A stretch of DNA of 64,000 bases from Prinia subflava (lineage: Eukaryota > Chordata > Aves > Passeriformes > Cisticolidae): contig NW_026960610.1 of assembly GCF_021018805.1 (NCBI RefSeq), positions 2,976,001-3,040,000 of the forward strand, written 5' to 3'. A program made the translations under genes and the position numbers. The notes below the pieces were generated by a model that saw nothing but the letters and a program-made list of their open reading frames with translations, had not been told where the DNA came from and searched no databases. Every line of letters starts with the position of its first letter. Positions within the stretch are counted from its first letter, which is position 1. Of this stretch, positions 1-13,201 are shown piece after piece.

Positions 1-2139
1 GCAGCTTAGCTTTTCCTTGGCAAACTGGTGAAACACTGAAACTCTAAGTGTAGTAAAAAAGAAAGTATTTTCATTCTTACAGCTTGCATTACACCTCATT
101 CATGCGTGACTATTCATAATAGAAAATATACATCATGGAGTTTCAAGCTGCAGCTATAACCTGCTTTTAGAAACACACAATTAGAACTCCTTTAGGACAC
201 AATATCCAGTGTTTTGCTACTGTGCAGGCAAACACTTAATAATTTTAATTCAAGATTTTATTCCAAGCAATTACTGTCCAAATCTAGACAGGATGAGCTA
301 ATTTTAGGTAGAATTGTTAAAGAATTACTGCAGTATTATTAGCCTACTATTTTAATCTTGAGATGTAAATTAGGTTACATCTGAGAGCCTAACTATGCTA
401 ACCTGTAATTATTATACAATGTAAATAAAATTCTTCTACAGAAATATTAACAACTGGTTTCTGTAATTTCTGTGATCTAATGTTCTACCTATGAGCCTGT
501 ATAGAGGTATAATGAATATGTACACAATTTTAATTAGCAAACATAAGCTGTTAATCCACAGAAGAGGCCATCTCCATTGTTAATCAAGACTCCATATCTC
601 AAAAAAGTTTTATAGCTGTTTGATGTAATTGCTGCAAATTTCAGATACAAAAAGATTTCCAAATTTTAAACATGCAGGTTAAAACACTGGTCTCCAAGCT
701 AGTTTCAGAAATTACTTTAAGTAACAAGAATGTGCTTAAATCCCCCTCCTTTTCCCCAGTTTCATGATCACTATGTAAGGACAAATTTGGAATTTGTGGA
801 AGAAAAATAATTTTCATAATTTCCTTTTTAAAAAACATATTTACTTCCACCTTGTTCGGTTACAAAGACCATGTAGAGCACTTTCTGAAACTCACATATT
901 ACCCTCATAGTATCGATGTGCCTTGTTCAAACCCATGAGTACAAAAGGTCAGCTACGAAAATAGATTCAAAACAAATTCATCATTCAACAATGTACATGG
1001 GTTTGAAACGGTGAAATTTTATGCATACAGACATAACGTAGGAACAAGGGTACATCTTAACAACTGTGATTTCTAATGTATTCAGCTGAATAAACTAATG
1101 TGGATGAACTGCAGCATGCAAGATTTGTGCTATTTTTGAAACACAATTATCTATATTTTATAAAACAAATCCAGAGTCATTTAAACAAAGTTTACAGGGT
1201 ATACCTTAGAAAAGGGCTTTCCAGACTGTCTCTGCATCCAACAAATACAACTATGCAACAGAGCAGCAAGCAGTTGCTGGCTCATGACCCAAAATATTTT
1301 TGTTCACTCGGTTCTAGGGTGTTTTGGGTTTGGTACATTTTGTTTATTTTAGTTTTCATACAGTTGCATGGAGACAAGTCTTACATAATTTCAAAGGACA
1401 TCCAGTCTCTAAATTTGTACTTCTTTCTAAGAAGAAATACAAAATATTGTGGGGAGACTTGCAAGCGTGGGTGTGAAGAACAATAGATTCAGCAAGCATG
1501 AATCTGACTCTTTGCTCTTGAAGCATCTTCCCAAAATGTCAGATCAGATAGATGTTACATGAAGGAGTATTTAAAATACTTTCTCTGAACTGGGAAGAAA
1601 ATAGAAAGTGAACACGTCATTTAAAATCATTATGAAAAGAAACAGACAAGTAAACCAACCTTCTTGGCTGTTTGGAGTGGTTTTTTTACCATGTTTGCCA
1701 CATCGCTATTGACTTCCTGACAGACAGCATAATTCATAAGTATTACAAATGAAGGCAAAGACCTTGAACATGATTCATTTATTCCAAGAACAGCTGCGAT
1801 AATGGAAGCATTTTTCTGAACATGACACACAACTTCCCATAGCTCTGTTCTCTACAGGTCATTCTCTATAAAACACAATGCCTTGTTAAAACTGCACAGT
1901 CAACAGAGAGGATATAATAAATTTTAAAATACTTGCAATACCTAAAAGTAGATATTCGACATGCCTGGTGTGGCTATAAGCAGTTATTTCCTCTACCTGA
2001 TTTTCAATATATAATGAGCACTGTAGCAATGCATCTGTGGAACAGGCCATTCTGATGCACCAGCCAAACTCTTTGTAAGTAATCTTATCAAACCACCTGC
2101 AGTTTTGTTATTGGAGCCCTCAGGAATTCGTCAAGGTTA
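1..2139. other. AT-rich background, no gene recognised
   Basis: No open frame here has a domain, motif or codon pattern I can recognise. The longest, about 128 codons at 1100-1486, has an unremarkable composition and no family resemblance. I see no tRNA, no recognisable LINE and no LTR with matched ends. The stretch is best read as intergenic or intronic DNA of the host. Confidence 0.6.
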
Positions 2140-2425
2140 CTGAGAAAAATAGGGCTAAATATAAGAAAAGAAGAGCCTGAGAAACTGACTACCAAGAATG
2201 CTAAACCTAGATAATGGAGGCACAACATGTTGATGGACCCTGACCAATTAGATGTCTTGAAAGAGATGTGCCTGTCTCATGAACAAGGGACTTAGCCAAC
2301 CCAGAGATGTGTGCCCATCTAAGTAGACTTAGAATCTATAATTTGGGTTGTATTGTAAACAATAAACGGCTTCTGGTGAAATCATATTGATTCGGCTATT
2401 CAGTTGCCCATATCTTCCTGCAGAG
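2140..2425 (+). repeat. Possible old solo LTR, borders unresolved
   Basis: The stretch has the look of an LTR. A TATA-like run lies near 2337, followed by an AATAAA signal at about 2362 and a U5-like tail ending near CCTGCA. I could not find a matching target-site duplication, and no second copy occurs in the window. It could equally be another dispersed repeat. Both borders are estimates. Confidence 0.35.
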
Positions 2426-2896
2426 CAGTTCTCTATATCACACACATAAGCTCAGCAGCTCACCACCAGAAGCTCTTCTGCAGAAAAAAAAAATCACTAT
2501 TTTTCTTCCACATTTACTGTTGTGTACGGACAGAAACTTGCACACGGGAATGAGGCATTAAAAACTGCAAATTTCACACTATAAAAATTCACCAGAATAT
2601 AACTGTTACAATTCTAGTCCTAAACATTAACTTGGCTGCATATGATTCCATGTGAATAAATTTGTTTGTTTGTGGGGACTTAGAGATTTTTGTTTGATTT
2701 ATTGTTGTTAAATAGACCACATTTCTAACCTACAGCTTAACAGTTCTGGAGGACTGAGCACCCTCTCCCTTCTGCAGAAAGTGACATTTAGGAGCAGGGT
2801 TTGGCAGAAGTTCCAAAGCAAGTCAGCAATATCACCTGGCAATAAGGCACTGATCCCCTGAATTCCAGCCCTGTGACATGCACCAAGCGGGGAAAG

Positions 2897-3223
2897 TGTC
2901 ACCATAAGATTCTCCTAGTTTTCTGAGTGTTCATATTAAAGTAGAAGTGTGCACCTTCTCACGCTCTTCTCATATAAACAAGGAGATTGTATTTATAAAT
3001 ATTACCATTGTTTTCACATTCTTCTCCAAGGAGAGGAGAGGTTGTGTGACAGTCTCTTTGACCAATGTGGTTGAGAGGTGGGAATACCACCCTCCAATCC
3101 ATGGTCACCTTTCAAAAACTATATAATAGGAAGTAATAAACAAAGGGCAGAGATTTTTCTTTGCTGCTGCTTCTCTCCCAAATTCCTGACTCCATGTTTA
3201 TTCGAGCGAGGCTAACAGCGACA
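2897..3223 (+). repeat. Solo LTR, same family as provirus A (betaretrovirus-like)
   Basis: The repeat begins TGTCACC, ends GCGACA and is flanked on both sides by the exact 6-bp duplication GGAAAG (2891-2896 and 3224-3229). Its length of 327 bp equals that of the 5' LTR of the provirus at 26757. Its middle shares the GACCAATGTGG and CTCCAATCCA blocks with that LTR, with the LTR at 14213 and with the one at about 35270. A TATA-like run near 3119 and an AATAAA at about 3136 give the plus orientation. The interior was probably lost by LTR-LTR recombination. Confidence 0.9.
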
Positions 3224-3507
3224 GGAAAGAGCACTCCCAGAGCAACCACAGATTATGCCTTTCTCACTGGCTTTGTAACAGTTCAGCATTTATCTCCACA
3301 CACCACAATGAACCTGTCTTTGTAAGACAAAGTGAAACTGCGACAGTGCTTAAGCTCTGTGTTAACAGCAATACACAAAGAGCAAAATCCAAGCATTGCA
3401 TCATATACCCTGAAACAAAATCTTATAGTATTCAGAATGTAGCTTCTGTTGCAGGGGCTGTAACAGTAAGATTCAGAAATAACTCTGCCATTCACACCCA
3501 GAATAGA

Positions 3508-4258
3508 TGAGAAATTGAAACTCCCGGGGATCCGAGCCCAGACATTCAGACCCTTTTGAGTTTTCCTCAGGACTCAGCCCTGATGGCGACTTGGTAGAGA
3601 GAGGCACCTTTGATCCAGTTGTCCAGAAAGGAATTTTAATAATACGAAAACAACAAACAATAAGGCGTCCACTGTATTGGAGCGAACTGGAACAAGGCAG
3701 CAAGGGGTAAAAGGCATGATGCCGGGGTTAGACAGGGGTATTTATACACCCCGGTGTGGGTGGGGAATTAAGGTGGGGTCTGAGGGAAGGGTCCAGTAGG
3801 GGAGAACGATTAAGAATATTAAAATTCCTGCACCAAAAATCAACCTATGGTAATACAAAGAACAAGGAACCTTCTAGTAATGATTTGCATGCTTGAACTG
3901 AGGGAACATGTAAGTACAGTAAGCCTTTTGCTTACTGTACTTAGAAAGGGGTTTTCCAGAGTATCAAGCAGAGGTTTTCTTCTTCCCCAGGGAAACTACC
4001 TTTTATAGGAAATGTGCTGAATGTCCAACTGACTTCTCAACAAAACCACAGTAAGTTCATCTGTCTTGTTTGGACACTTACCAAAGGCATTATTTACATT
4101 TATTAACATAAGTCTACTAAGCATTATAATTGACTCAATAGGAATTAATGTAAACATATTGATTTTTTTTTTTACTTAAAGTACAGTATATCACAATTAG
4201 GCATACTACCAAAGGAGAAAGTTAATTCACTTTCTAATTAATTCTATTGTTCTGATCA
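3508..4258 (-). repeat. Probable solo LTR on the minus strand (tentative borders)
   Basis: Read on the minus strand, the segment starts TGATCAG and ends TTTCTCA. It has a TATA box (TATAAATA, plus-strand position about 3748), and 5-bp ATAGA flanks it on both sides (3503-3507 and 4259-4263). The downstream part (3508-3740) is GC-richer than its surroundings, as an R-U5 region can be. A perfect 14-bp hairpin lies in the U3-like part (3911-3943). No second copy is present in the window, and a 5-bp match in AT-rich DNA can arise by chance. Confidence 0.5.
3911..3943. repeat. Perfect 14-bp inverted repeat with 5-base loop
   Basis: TAAGTACAGTAAGC (3911-3924) is followed by the loop CTTTT and its exact reverse complement (3930-3943). 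The stem has no mismatch. It lies inside the putative minus-strand LTR. Confidence 0.95.
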
Positions 4259-4263
4259 ATAGA

Positions 4264-7200
4264 AATCATTAAACCAGAAGTGCAACAGTACCATTTTTAA
4301 CTAGAGTTTTAAAAAGTTAGGAAACAAATTTTAAAGAAGTTAAAACTACAGTAATATGTAGTGAGAATTCACAACAAGCTGCTCTAAATGTCGATGTTAA
4401 AACCACCATCAACACACACACTTGGTCTGGAGAGGGTTGAACATCATAGTGGTAAGAACAAGGGAATGTTGAGTTGAATGTTAAATGAATATTAACACTG
4501 CAAGAGGAAGGCAGAGGAGCTGCCTGACTTTCTGCAACCTCTGGGAAGCAGTAGCTTGCAGTTCAGAGAGAGGTGCCAGAGATTAATTAGTTGCTATCAC
4601 AAAGTAGGTTGAATCAGAATTTTCTTTCTATCTGCATTTTGATTCAAGTACAGCACAGTTTTTTCCTAGAGGCTGTAACCAAATGTGCTTTTCTCATGAC
4701 TCCAAGTTAATCCTCCAAGTATTTCCAACTGATATTTTTGTAGTGATGAAATATGGAGTGTTCATTATATGGATATTAACATGCTTTAACTTTCCAGCAA
4801 ATACTGACAGATGTCACTGGCTGGAGTTACAACATGATTCACAAAGGCAAATTGCTTTCTGAACCACTTAGCCAATATTAACCTGTTAAAACAGTTCAGA
4901 GACATTCAGGTGAGCCATGATAAGCAAAGATCCATGAAAACTGTGACATTTTATTCTCAACTAGAATATTCAAATCATGGAGTTGCCATTTTGTATAGTT
5001 AAGTGGCACAAATGAAATAAACCGATATTCTGTTATGATGTTTTCTTCTATAGTCAAGTTTATTCTGATGCAACAGAAACAAGGCAACTAAGAATATTAT
5101 TAAGGATTTGTTAATTTCCATTAGTAATCCATTCATCTGTTTCTCAGACTATTGTAGAGACTGAAAACAAAGTAAGGAGATCAGCCTACAGCTACAGATA
5201 TTTTAGAGTCCATGTTCTCCAATTTATTTAAAATCCAGTCTTTACATAACTCAGTAAAAGCTTTGCCAAAGCCAGATTGGCCAGAGAGTGAGTTCTTAAT
5301 TTGGTGAAGCTCAGTAGCTCATTTTTGAAAGGACTATAACCTTATTTTCTCTGTCAAATTACTGTTCAATGAACCATGATCACAAGTGTTCTGGTCACTG
5401 GTAAAATGGCTTCGGATGCAATCACCTCTGGCATGTGCCAGGACTCTGGTATTTATCAATTAACAAGGACAGAGATTTCAATTTCATATTATGCTATTCT
5501 TATTGCAGGTCAAATCTTTATGATTTTATGACGTATCAAAAAAAAAAAACCCTGGTACATTCCAGGGCTATCCTATGCATGCACCTATGCATGTAATTTG
5601 CTAATGAACCTATTAATTAAAAGGCCAGTAAAAGACAACAAAACTTTAATTTGCTATTAAAAATACAATAATTATTTACTTTGTATGCATAATCTGCCAA
5701 AGAGTATTTTAGTAAGCTTAGTCTCAAAAAAAAATTATTTACTATACTGCTGTCTTCCCATTATGTATAGATGTTCCAGCTTCATGATTAATGAATTTAG
5801 GAATTCCCCAACAAAGTACCTGGCCACCTTGGAGCTCAGTAAGCAGAACTGATATGGCAGCATTGTATTAAAGAAAAACTCAATGTTTTTTAAGAAATTC
5901 AAATGTTAATATTATGTAGATGAAAAAATGATGTAATCATGGTATTTCACATTTCCATTCCATATCTTCTACAATTTCAAGAAATTCTTTCTTCAGGCAA
6001 AGAAGTTACTTTTATACTTGACCTCCCCTAAAATAACATCACTTCCTTTTATTACTACTTTTTATCAAGAATTTCTAATTTAAGTCTTTTATAGCATCAG
6101 CAACCCAGTAAATCTAACCAGTTTTATCAACAGCTAATGATTTCTTATTACAAAAAAGTTTCAATAGGAAATGCAAGTTCATATTTTAAAACAGATACAT
6201 GATTCCAGCTAGCAGAGAAAAGAAAGAAAAAAGGTAATTTTTGTTCCAGTAGGGTGACATAGCAAGTTAACTCCACAGACCAACGAGCAGGTTCAAACTT
6301 CAATTCTTTCTTTGAGGCACACAGGAACTGACACCGCTGCTGCTCAAGAGCCAAATGAAGCATGAAAACAAGAACAACACTGGAAGGCAGGATCTAAATT
6401 GCTTTGCATGGATCACCTCTGACACACACAGTTGTCCTATGCTATCAGCTTCAGATGTCACTGTTTTTACTGGACAGTTTAAAGACCATATTTTTATTAG
6501 ATGAACTTGAGGTTGCCACTGAAACTAATAACACCTTGTATTTGTCAGGCTACTGAATTTCTTTAAAATGCTATTTAATTCTGTTCACTTGAAAGGGCCC
6601 ACCCCAACCAGAAGTTTACAAACCTTCTGCCTCAAGTGAATTATCATTGCACTGTAGCTACTATGAATGTGTTATAAATGCATATTATATGATTGGCTTT
6701 TTGCAGATATTAAAATGAATATCCCATGTGTTATGTCAAGAAGTTATGCTGTATTCATATAGTTTCTTTTAGTAATATGGTAAATGTAGTTTTTAGGTTA
6801 TAGCATAATAGTAAAATAGAAACTATGTTATGTAAAGATGCCTTTGCAATTAGCTCAAGAAATAGAGAAGATAACCAAAGAATTTTTTTCACAGTATCCT
6901 AGCTGGATAACAGATAGCAGCAACGACTCTAAAAAGGCTCTGAAGAAAGATTTATGGCATAGCCTGGGCGACAGTATAGAGCCATGAGAAGGCCAGATTT
7001 ATAGATGGAAAGGAGAAGGGGAGGAGTTGAGATTAAACAGAAACACTCAAAATTTGAAAAGAATGTTTGAATCATGTATGTAATGTATGAATATTAAGCA
7101 CACTAGTGTTTTTAAAAGATGACTCTTTTGTTAAGAAGTGTACCCACATAGTGAATCCCATGTCTAGGTACCCAAGTGCCTGTAAAAGAATACCTTTGTT

Positions 7201-10200
7201 CTTATTGCCTCCTGATTGTCTATTTGTATTTTTTATTAAACTTTTAAATTTTACCAAGTGAACCTTGTTTTTCACAGAATGCAATCTGCTATAACAGCTA
7301 TGGCAGCTAATGCGGAATACTGCTCACTTTAGACAATGGTCTGATGTTTATATTTTAATATTTCACTTTTTACACCTGATCTTTTTCATACATTAGAAGG
7401 GCAGCAGTAACAGCAGAACATTTGAAAATATTTGCTTAGTAACTTCATACTGAGCTCTTCTAAATCTTCATTCCAGGAGAAAGGCACAAAGTAAAACTTA
7501 CTGTTTCGTAAATTAAAAAGCAAATAGATGTCCCATTTTCCACCTTTCCTCTAAACTGAAGGTGTTCTGTAAAAGGAGAACATAAAAACAGCCTCTATAT
7601 AATAGACCAAAGCAGTGGTCTTGTACAAGGCTCTGGCCAAGGGAAGCAGAAGATGAGGATACAGGACTTGCAAAACCCCAAAATGGGCAGAGAAGACGAA
7701 GGTCGTTTATGGGCACACACTGATGGGCAGAGGCAGGCAGTGCACCAGCTTTACCGGCTGTTCTGACACAGTTACAGCCAAGATGCTCATTGCAGTGACC
7801 AGCTGAAGAAGGTGAAAGTCAGTACAGAAGCAACGTAGCCTGAGCAGCTCTGCCAGCACCATCACCAAATGCAGCAAGGCTACAAGGGGAACAACAACCA
7901 CAACCTCACTTGAAGGACAGGGACAATGATGTGCTTAACCACAGTCACACTCCAGGTAACTAACTGAAGCTATTTCTAGAAGCAAAGTTTTGGAGACTAG
8001 TACTTAAATGTCAAGCCTTAACCTTTCCATTCTTCCCCCTCCCCCCCCCCCCTTTTTTTTTAGTACAGTCAAGTCTCTGTGGACTTTAACATGCAATCAC
8101 CATATTGTGTCCAAGCACACAAGCCCACACCAACAGAAATTATGAGAGCTACTATAAACACTCAGATGATTGAAGACATTATCACTGTTCCCAGCACCAG
8201 TGGATTTAATGGCATGTAGAACACACAAAAATACTCCCAACATCACTTAAAACGTTTTTGTATCACTTTCTAGTAAGGCCACACTGTGACCAAAGCAAGC
8301 AGAAGATCAATTGCCACAAAGCCAGCAGAAGAGGACTGAGCAACATCAACTGTTTTGGTATGATTTCTCAAGAATGTGCACGTAGAAAATATTTTCTTCA
8401 GAATTCCTTCTTAAACAACTAAACAATCACAGGTCTCAAGCTGTTTGCAGCATAATTACAGCCCGCTGGTTAATTCAAATTTGTTTTCCACAGAAACAAA
8501 GCAATATTTGGCTCAGTCGGTGCTATAAAGTTTTTTGTTGCTAACAGCATTTAATCTCCCTGGGAGCCTTAGTATCACATCCACATTTATCTGTTTGACA
8601 AAGGATTTGCATTCATTGAGTCATTTGTAGCTTAAATTTGCAGACTTGCATTGTTTAATGATGCTAAATTAGAAACAGTTCGCTACTAAGTTGGTGTTTG
8701 TCTATTGATTCCTACTATTAGAAACAGAAAAAGCAAAGGAAATACACATTTTGTAGCTTTTCTACATCAGGAGAACTATTTTATTCCCTTAATGTTGAAA
8801 AAGGTAAAATAGAATAGTCAGAGGTTTCACAGTTTAGGCTAGACTAACACTGCACCTATTTTCAGCTCTTTATATTTGCTCCTAAGTACTCAAGAATTAA
8901 ATAAGAATTTTGACTAGGAAGCTTAATACTTCCTGTATATTACAAAACACTTAAACCATTCTGCATGCACCAGCAGATTACAGTTGTACCTCATGTGTCC
9001 TTAGTTTTCACACACAGAAATTAATAAGTTAACAGAATTGCTCCTTAGAGACAAATGTAAGTCTAAGGAGGCACCTGCACATTCCATATTTGGTCATAGA
9101 ACATACATCCCACTGTGTTCCTGTAACCAAATTACGAACTACTCCTTTCAAGAGTGTTAGAGGTTTTTTCCCTATATACTGGTCACAATAATTCTGATAC
9201 CTTACAAGTCAGTGAGATCCTGACACTGGGGTTTGGGTTCTTATCTACCATTCCTCTTGCTCTGTCACTTCTCACAGATGTTTTAGCATTCCTTTATTGC
9301 AGTCTGCTGGAGAGGATATAGAGGGACATTAATTACTTTCAGTTGTAAAATATTTTTCCTCTGTGTGATAAAGCATTTAGAGCTATGCATACCAGATAAG
9401 AGGGGCATGTGACTTGTTCATTCCATGAAAAAACACATTTTTGCAATTTAGACATTGATACAATCATAGTCACTGCTGGATAAAATATTACAGCAATAAT
9501 ACAGATGCGCACTTCCACTTCAGTGTGATAGCTACACATTATTACACTACAATTCCCATCATATTACCATTTAGAACAAGCAACTACTCTCTTAAAACCC
9601 AAATATTCATCAAGCACTTTTTGGAAATCCATAGGTAGCCCCATCCAAATGTCAACAGAAAATACCATATAACACTAGAAAAGTCAGTGAGTAGAATGCA
9701 ACCAAAGAACAAGATTTTTCCAGAGTAACAAAGAAATAATGGCAAAAATAACAAACTGGCAGAACTGACATGCTGGCAGAACAGGCTGAGTAACATATTC
9801 TAGATAATTCAATAAAGATGCTTTACCATGTCACAACACTATGTCAATATTGTGACATCCTGCTGTATACAGAGAAGTGTGTAGTTTTGGGGACCTGTAA
9901 GCTACATCATCCCTTATAAAGTCTCCCCAGAAAAAAACAGCCCCAGGAGACTTCATGACAAACAAGTTGGAGGTTTTTTCTCATTTTTATCAGTTTGTTA
10001 CAGCAATGAAATTTCACATTTCAAACTTGGAATAATCTATTGAAATACCTATTATATAAAGAGCAGAAGGAAGATCAACAGGCACAAAGGAGAACTCTAG
10101 ACAAAAAATTTCTGGGATTAAAAGCAGTCTCCTACTAATATGATACAAGCCCCTTCTACTCCCCACTCATCCAATTAATCTGTTTGCATGTATTGTCAGA

Positions 10201-10257
10201 TCAGTTAAAAAACATTTGAGGTGAGCTGCATATTGACTTTAGAAATTGAAATTTGAA
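4264..10257. other. AT-rich background, no gene recognised
   Basis: About 6 kb of host DNA with no open frame resembling a known protein. It includes an A-run near 5540 and a polypyrimidine stretch at about 8035-8062 (a C-run followed by a T-run). I saw no LTR with matched ends and no clear LINE fragment. Short open frames on the minus strand (for example 7513-7901) have no recognisable domains and no supporting signals. Confidence 0.6.
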
Positions 10258-10263
10258 ATATCT

Positions 10264-11003
10264 TCTTGGAGTCTAGAACATCCCTCTGGCCACCCTGGAG
10301 GGTTTGGAGACTGGACAGGGGGGTCTGGGATCTGTACAAGGGGGTCAACCAGCCTCACACAGAGCCCAGAATGACACTGACTCTGATCCCTGGCCATGGG
10401 AGTGAATGCCCACGTTGTATGAAGAATCACAAGCTGAGAAAATTCAAAATAAGTAGTATTTAGTTTATCATAGAATGTAAATGTAGAATCTAGGATTCTC
10501 AGTATATGGGGTTGAAGAGGCAAGATGGAGGAATTGGGGAGTGACCCCTGTGCTCCTTGTTCTTGCTCTCGTCCCCCATTTTCTGCTGAGTTGGATCTCA
10601 AGGACTGGTTTAGAGTAGAAATGACATGTTAGCATAGGTAGTAGGTATTGGTAAAATTTTGTAAATAAAAAATACATCTTGGACAGTGGTTGGGTCAAGG
10701 GTACCATACATAAGGTGCGGGGCTCTCTGATCCACCCAGTCCGCCGCGTGTCCTGCTCTGCTGGGGATGCCTTGCAGAGCAGAGAAAGAACTAAGATAAG
10801 GTACCCTGCCAGGGAGGCCTGGCAGAGCTGAGAAAGAACTGAGATAATGAAGAATAAACAACCTTGGAAACATGCACTGGCAGACTCAGCTTGTCGTCTC
10901 TACCTTTGGTGTGAAACACTTAGGGCAAAGAGAAGACGAAAAACCTTATTACCTCGGGGAACAGCAACCCCGAGGAGAATCTCAGGGAAAAGCAACTATG
11001 AGA
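10264..11003 (+). repeat. Solo LTR with terminal hairpin repeats (plus copy)
   Basis: This is the same family as the minus-strand copy at 13202-13994. The two align over their whole length once one is reverse-complemented. The exact 6-bp duplication ATATCT flanks it (10258-10263 and 11004-11009). AATAAA at about 10855 gives the plus orientation. The first bases read TCTTGGAG where the sister copy has TGTCGGAG, so the usual TG end has decayed. The last 55 bp hold two stem-loop units (CCTCGGGG, loop AACAGCAA, CCCCGAGG, then a decayed CTCAGGG unit). Short overlapping open frames on both strands here are incidental. Confidence 0.85.
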
Positions 11004-11009
11004 ATATCT

Positions 11010-11757
11010 AGGAAGCAATGTCATAAAATGGAAATGTTGCAAAAGACAGGTGAGTGTGAATATCGTGTAGTCAGTCAAATGCTCAGGAGCTCACCAAAAG
11101 GGTTAATTTACTAAAAATGACCATTGAAGGCAGCAGACATACGTAGGGTGGTCTCACCAAAGAGAACTAATACAGGAGGTCTGATGAATTATACACAAAA
11201 ATCTTTTCCCATTAAAGTATATATCACTGTACAGCATAAATTCAAAGAGCTCATTGTAGAGCAAAGCAGATAGTTGGAAGAAGACAAAAGCATTAATCTG
11301 TATAACCAATATAAGCAGCCAAGGTTAATGCTGCTTACTCCAGAGTACTAAGAATTTTTTCTACTTTTCTGCATAGTAACTGATTTCCATTAGAGCAAAG
11401 CATTTCCTATCAGACAAATTTCATAACCATGTGACTAAGGATAGACTGTGTTGCAAACTCTTTGACAGCAAGATATTTGGAATACCACAACTGTTTATTT
11501 CTCCTAACATTAGTCAGTTATTTATGAAAACACACACAAAGGATAGTTTCCATTTAATATGAACATACTATTCCATGTGAAAGGATAGGAGGCACTAAGA
11601 TTACAAGCGGATTATTCCAAATTAAGAATACTTTTATTTTAGTTATCTTTAAAATTGGCATGCAGGTGACTAAAACCACTTAACTGAACATTTAACTTTC
11701 TAAAAAGCAGCTAAGAATATTCTTGCATGACACAACCTTAATAGAACAATCATCTGT
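11010..11757. other. Background, nothing recognised
   Basis: AT-rich single-copy-looking DNA between two solo LTRs. No coding or repeat signal was recognised. Confidence 0.6.
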
Positions 11758-11762
11758 AAAGT

Positions 11763-12513
11763 TGTCTTGGTTTGGAAAAACAGGTATCTCTCAGGGAAAA
11801 CTGGAGTTTCCCTTGGAATGGAGAATGTAAAAAAACCCTCCCTCCTAATTATTACAATTTTGCAATTAGGAGCTTTCAGGCAAAAAATATGGGAATAGGA
11901 ATAACAGTTCTTTACTAGGAATATTAAAAAATATATATACAAATGCAGTAGTACAAAAAAACCCAAACAAGCAAACAAACAAAAGTCCTAGAAAACCCTG
12001 ACAGAGTCAGAGATACGACCTGACACCCTGTTGTCAGGGTGTTGGAAGCAGTCCAAATAAGTCTTCCTGGAGTAACAGATGTTCTGTAAAGTAGAGATGA
12101 TCCTGTAGGAAAAAAAGGGTCCAGTGCTGGCGAGATGGGTCCAGTCTTCCTCCAAGAATTCAGTGAAAAAACAGGCTAACTTGGTGTTTGGGATTGCTGG
12201 TTTTATCCTGGTGGAAAGGCTTTGGCTCCTCCCACTTGGTGGAGCATCTCTCAATGGAATGAAGTAACCTTATCAGTCATGTGAGAGGCCTTAAATGGCC
12301 CATTCACAGGTAATGTCCCTCAGAGGAGGATGGGTAGAGGAAGAGATAACAAGGCACTGCCTTATCTGGTGTTATCAGTTGTCCCAATAACAGAAGGCAT
12401 CTGCCCTCTTCCCCCCCTAGAGTTACAAGAGATAAAGAACAATATCTCCCAACTGGTTTCAACAGATGAAAATAGAATACACATTTTTGGTTACATTTTT
12501 TCAATCCAAGACA
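11763..12513 (-). repeat. Solo LTR, family ending in AACCAAGACA (probably ERVL-type)
   Basis: The exact 5-bp duplication AAAGT flanks it (11758-11762 and 12514-12518). On the minus strand it begins TGTCTTGG and ends CCAAGACA. It aligns over most of its length with the plus-strand LTR at 25220-25834, sharing the blocks around TGACACCCTGTTG and the GGCCCATTCACAGG segment. The orientation follows the 25220 copy, where the promoter-like GGATAAAACC and the late ATTAAA signal are in plus order. The terminal motif is shared with element C and the LTR at 16136. The 5-bp duplication suits class III (ERVL-like) elements. Confidence 0.88.
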
Positions 12514-12518
12514 AAAGT

Positions 12519-13195
12519 AGTTTTGCAAATAGTATTTTTGCATTATTGAATTCTTTGTAGATGTTCATCATAGCACTTTAATCTCCTAAGTTTCCACAAA
12601 CATCTCTTCCATTTGTATTAATGCAAGATGTGCACAATTCTTTTTTTTTTTTTTTTTTAATGACATTACTGGTGTGAATAAGAAATAATTCTCTTAATTC
12701 TTGATGTATGAGATGTATGAGATGCTGTGCCCCATGAACAATAATTTGGATTCATGTTCCTTTATGCCTCAAAGCTGTTAAATACAATTCAGAACTGTTC
12801 CTCACCCTCACTGTAGTAGTGCTTTAATTCTTAACCTCTGCTTTTCAAGTGTTATTCACTGTCTGTGTTATTCACTTTCTCCTTTCTTCTTATTTGCTTG
12901 CTGAAACTGTCCACATAATATATCACGTCACGTAGGTCTCTCTCTACATAGCCAACACAACCACAAATATGAATATGATTTGACTAGTGGTGCATAAACT
13001 TGCTGTAACAGCTTTCACAATGTTTGACAAACTGCATCTATACTCTAAATCCCAGCAAAATAAGTGCCATAAAAGAAAATGCAGCCTGACAAAGGTATAT
13101 GCATGTGCCCAGAGCTGCACATTCCTAACTCGTGCACTAAGCCAGTTGCACTACACCTACATATATTGGCACCTGCCACTGTTCCAATTCTAATA
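12519..13195. other. Background with a T-run, nothing recognised
   Basis: Contains an 18-base T-run near 12641-12658. No gene or mobile element was recognised. Confidence 0.6.
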
Positions 13196-13201
13196 GTGCC
13201 T

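Noticed and set aside
1100..1486. 128-codon plus-strand frame as a host gene
   Set aside because: No domain, no splice or promoter support, and AT-rich composition like the surrounding non-coding DNA.
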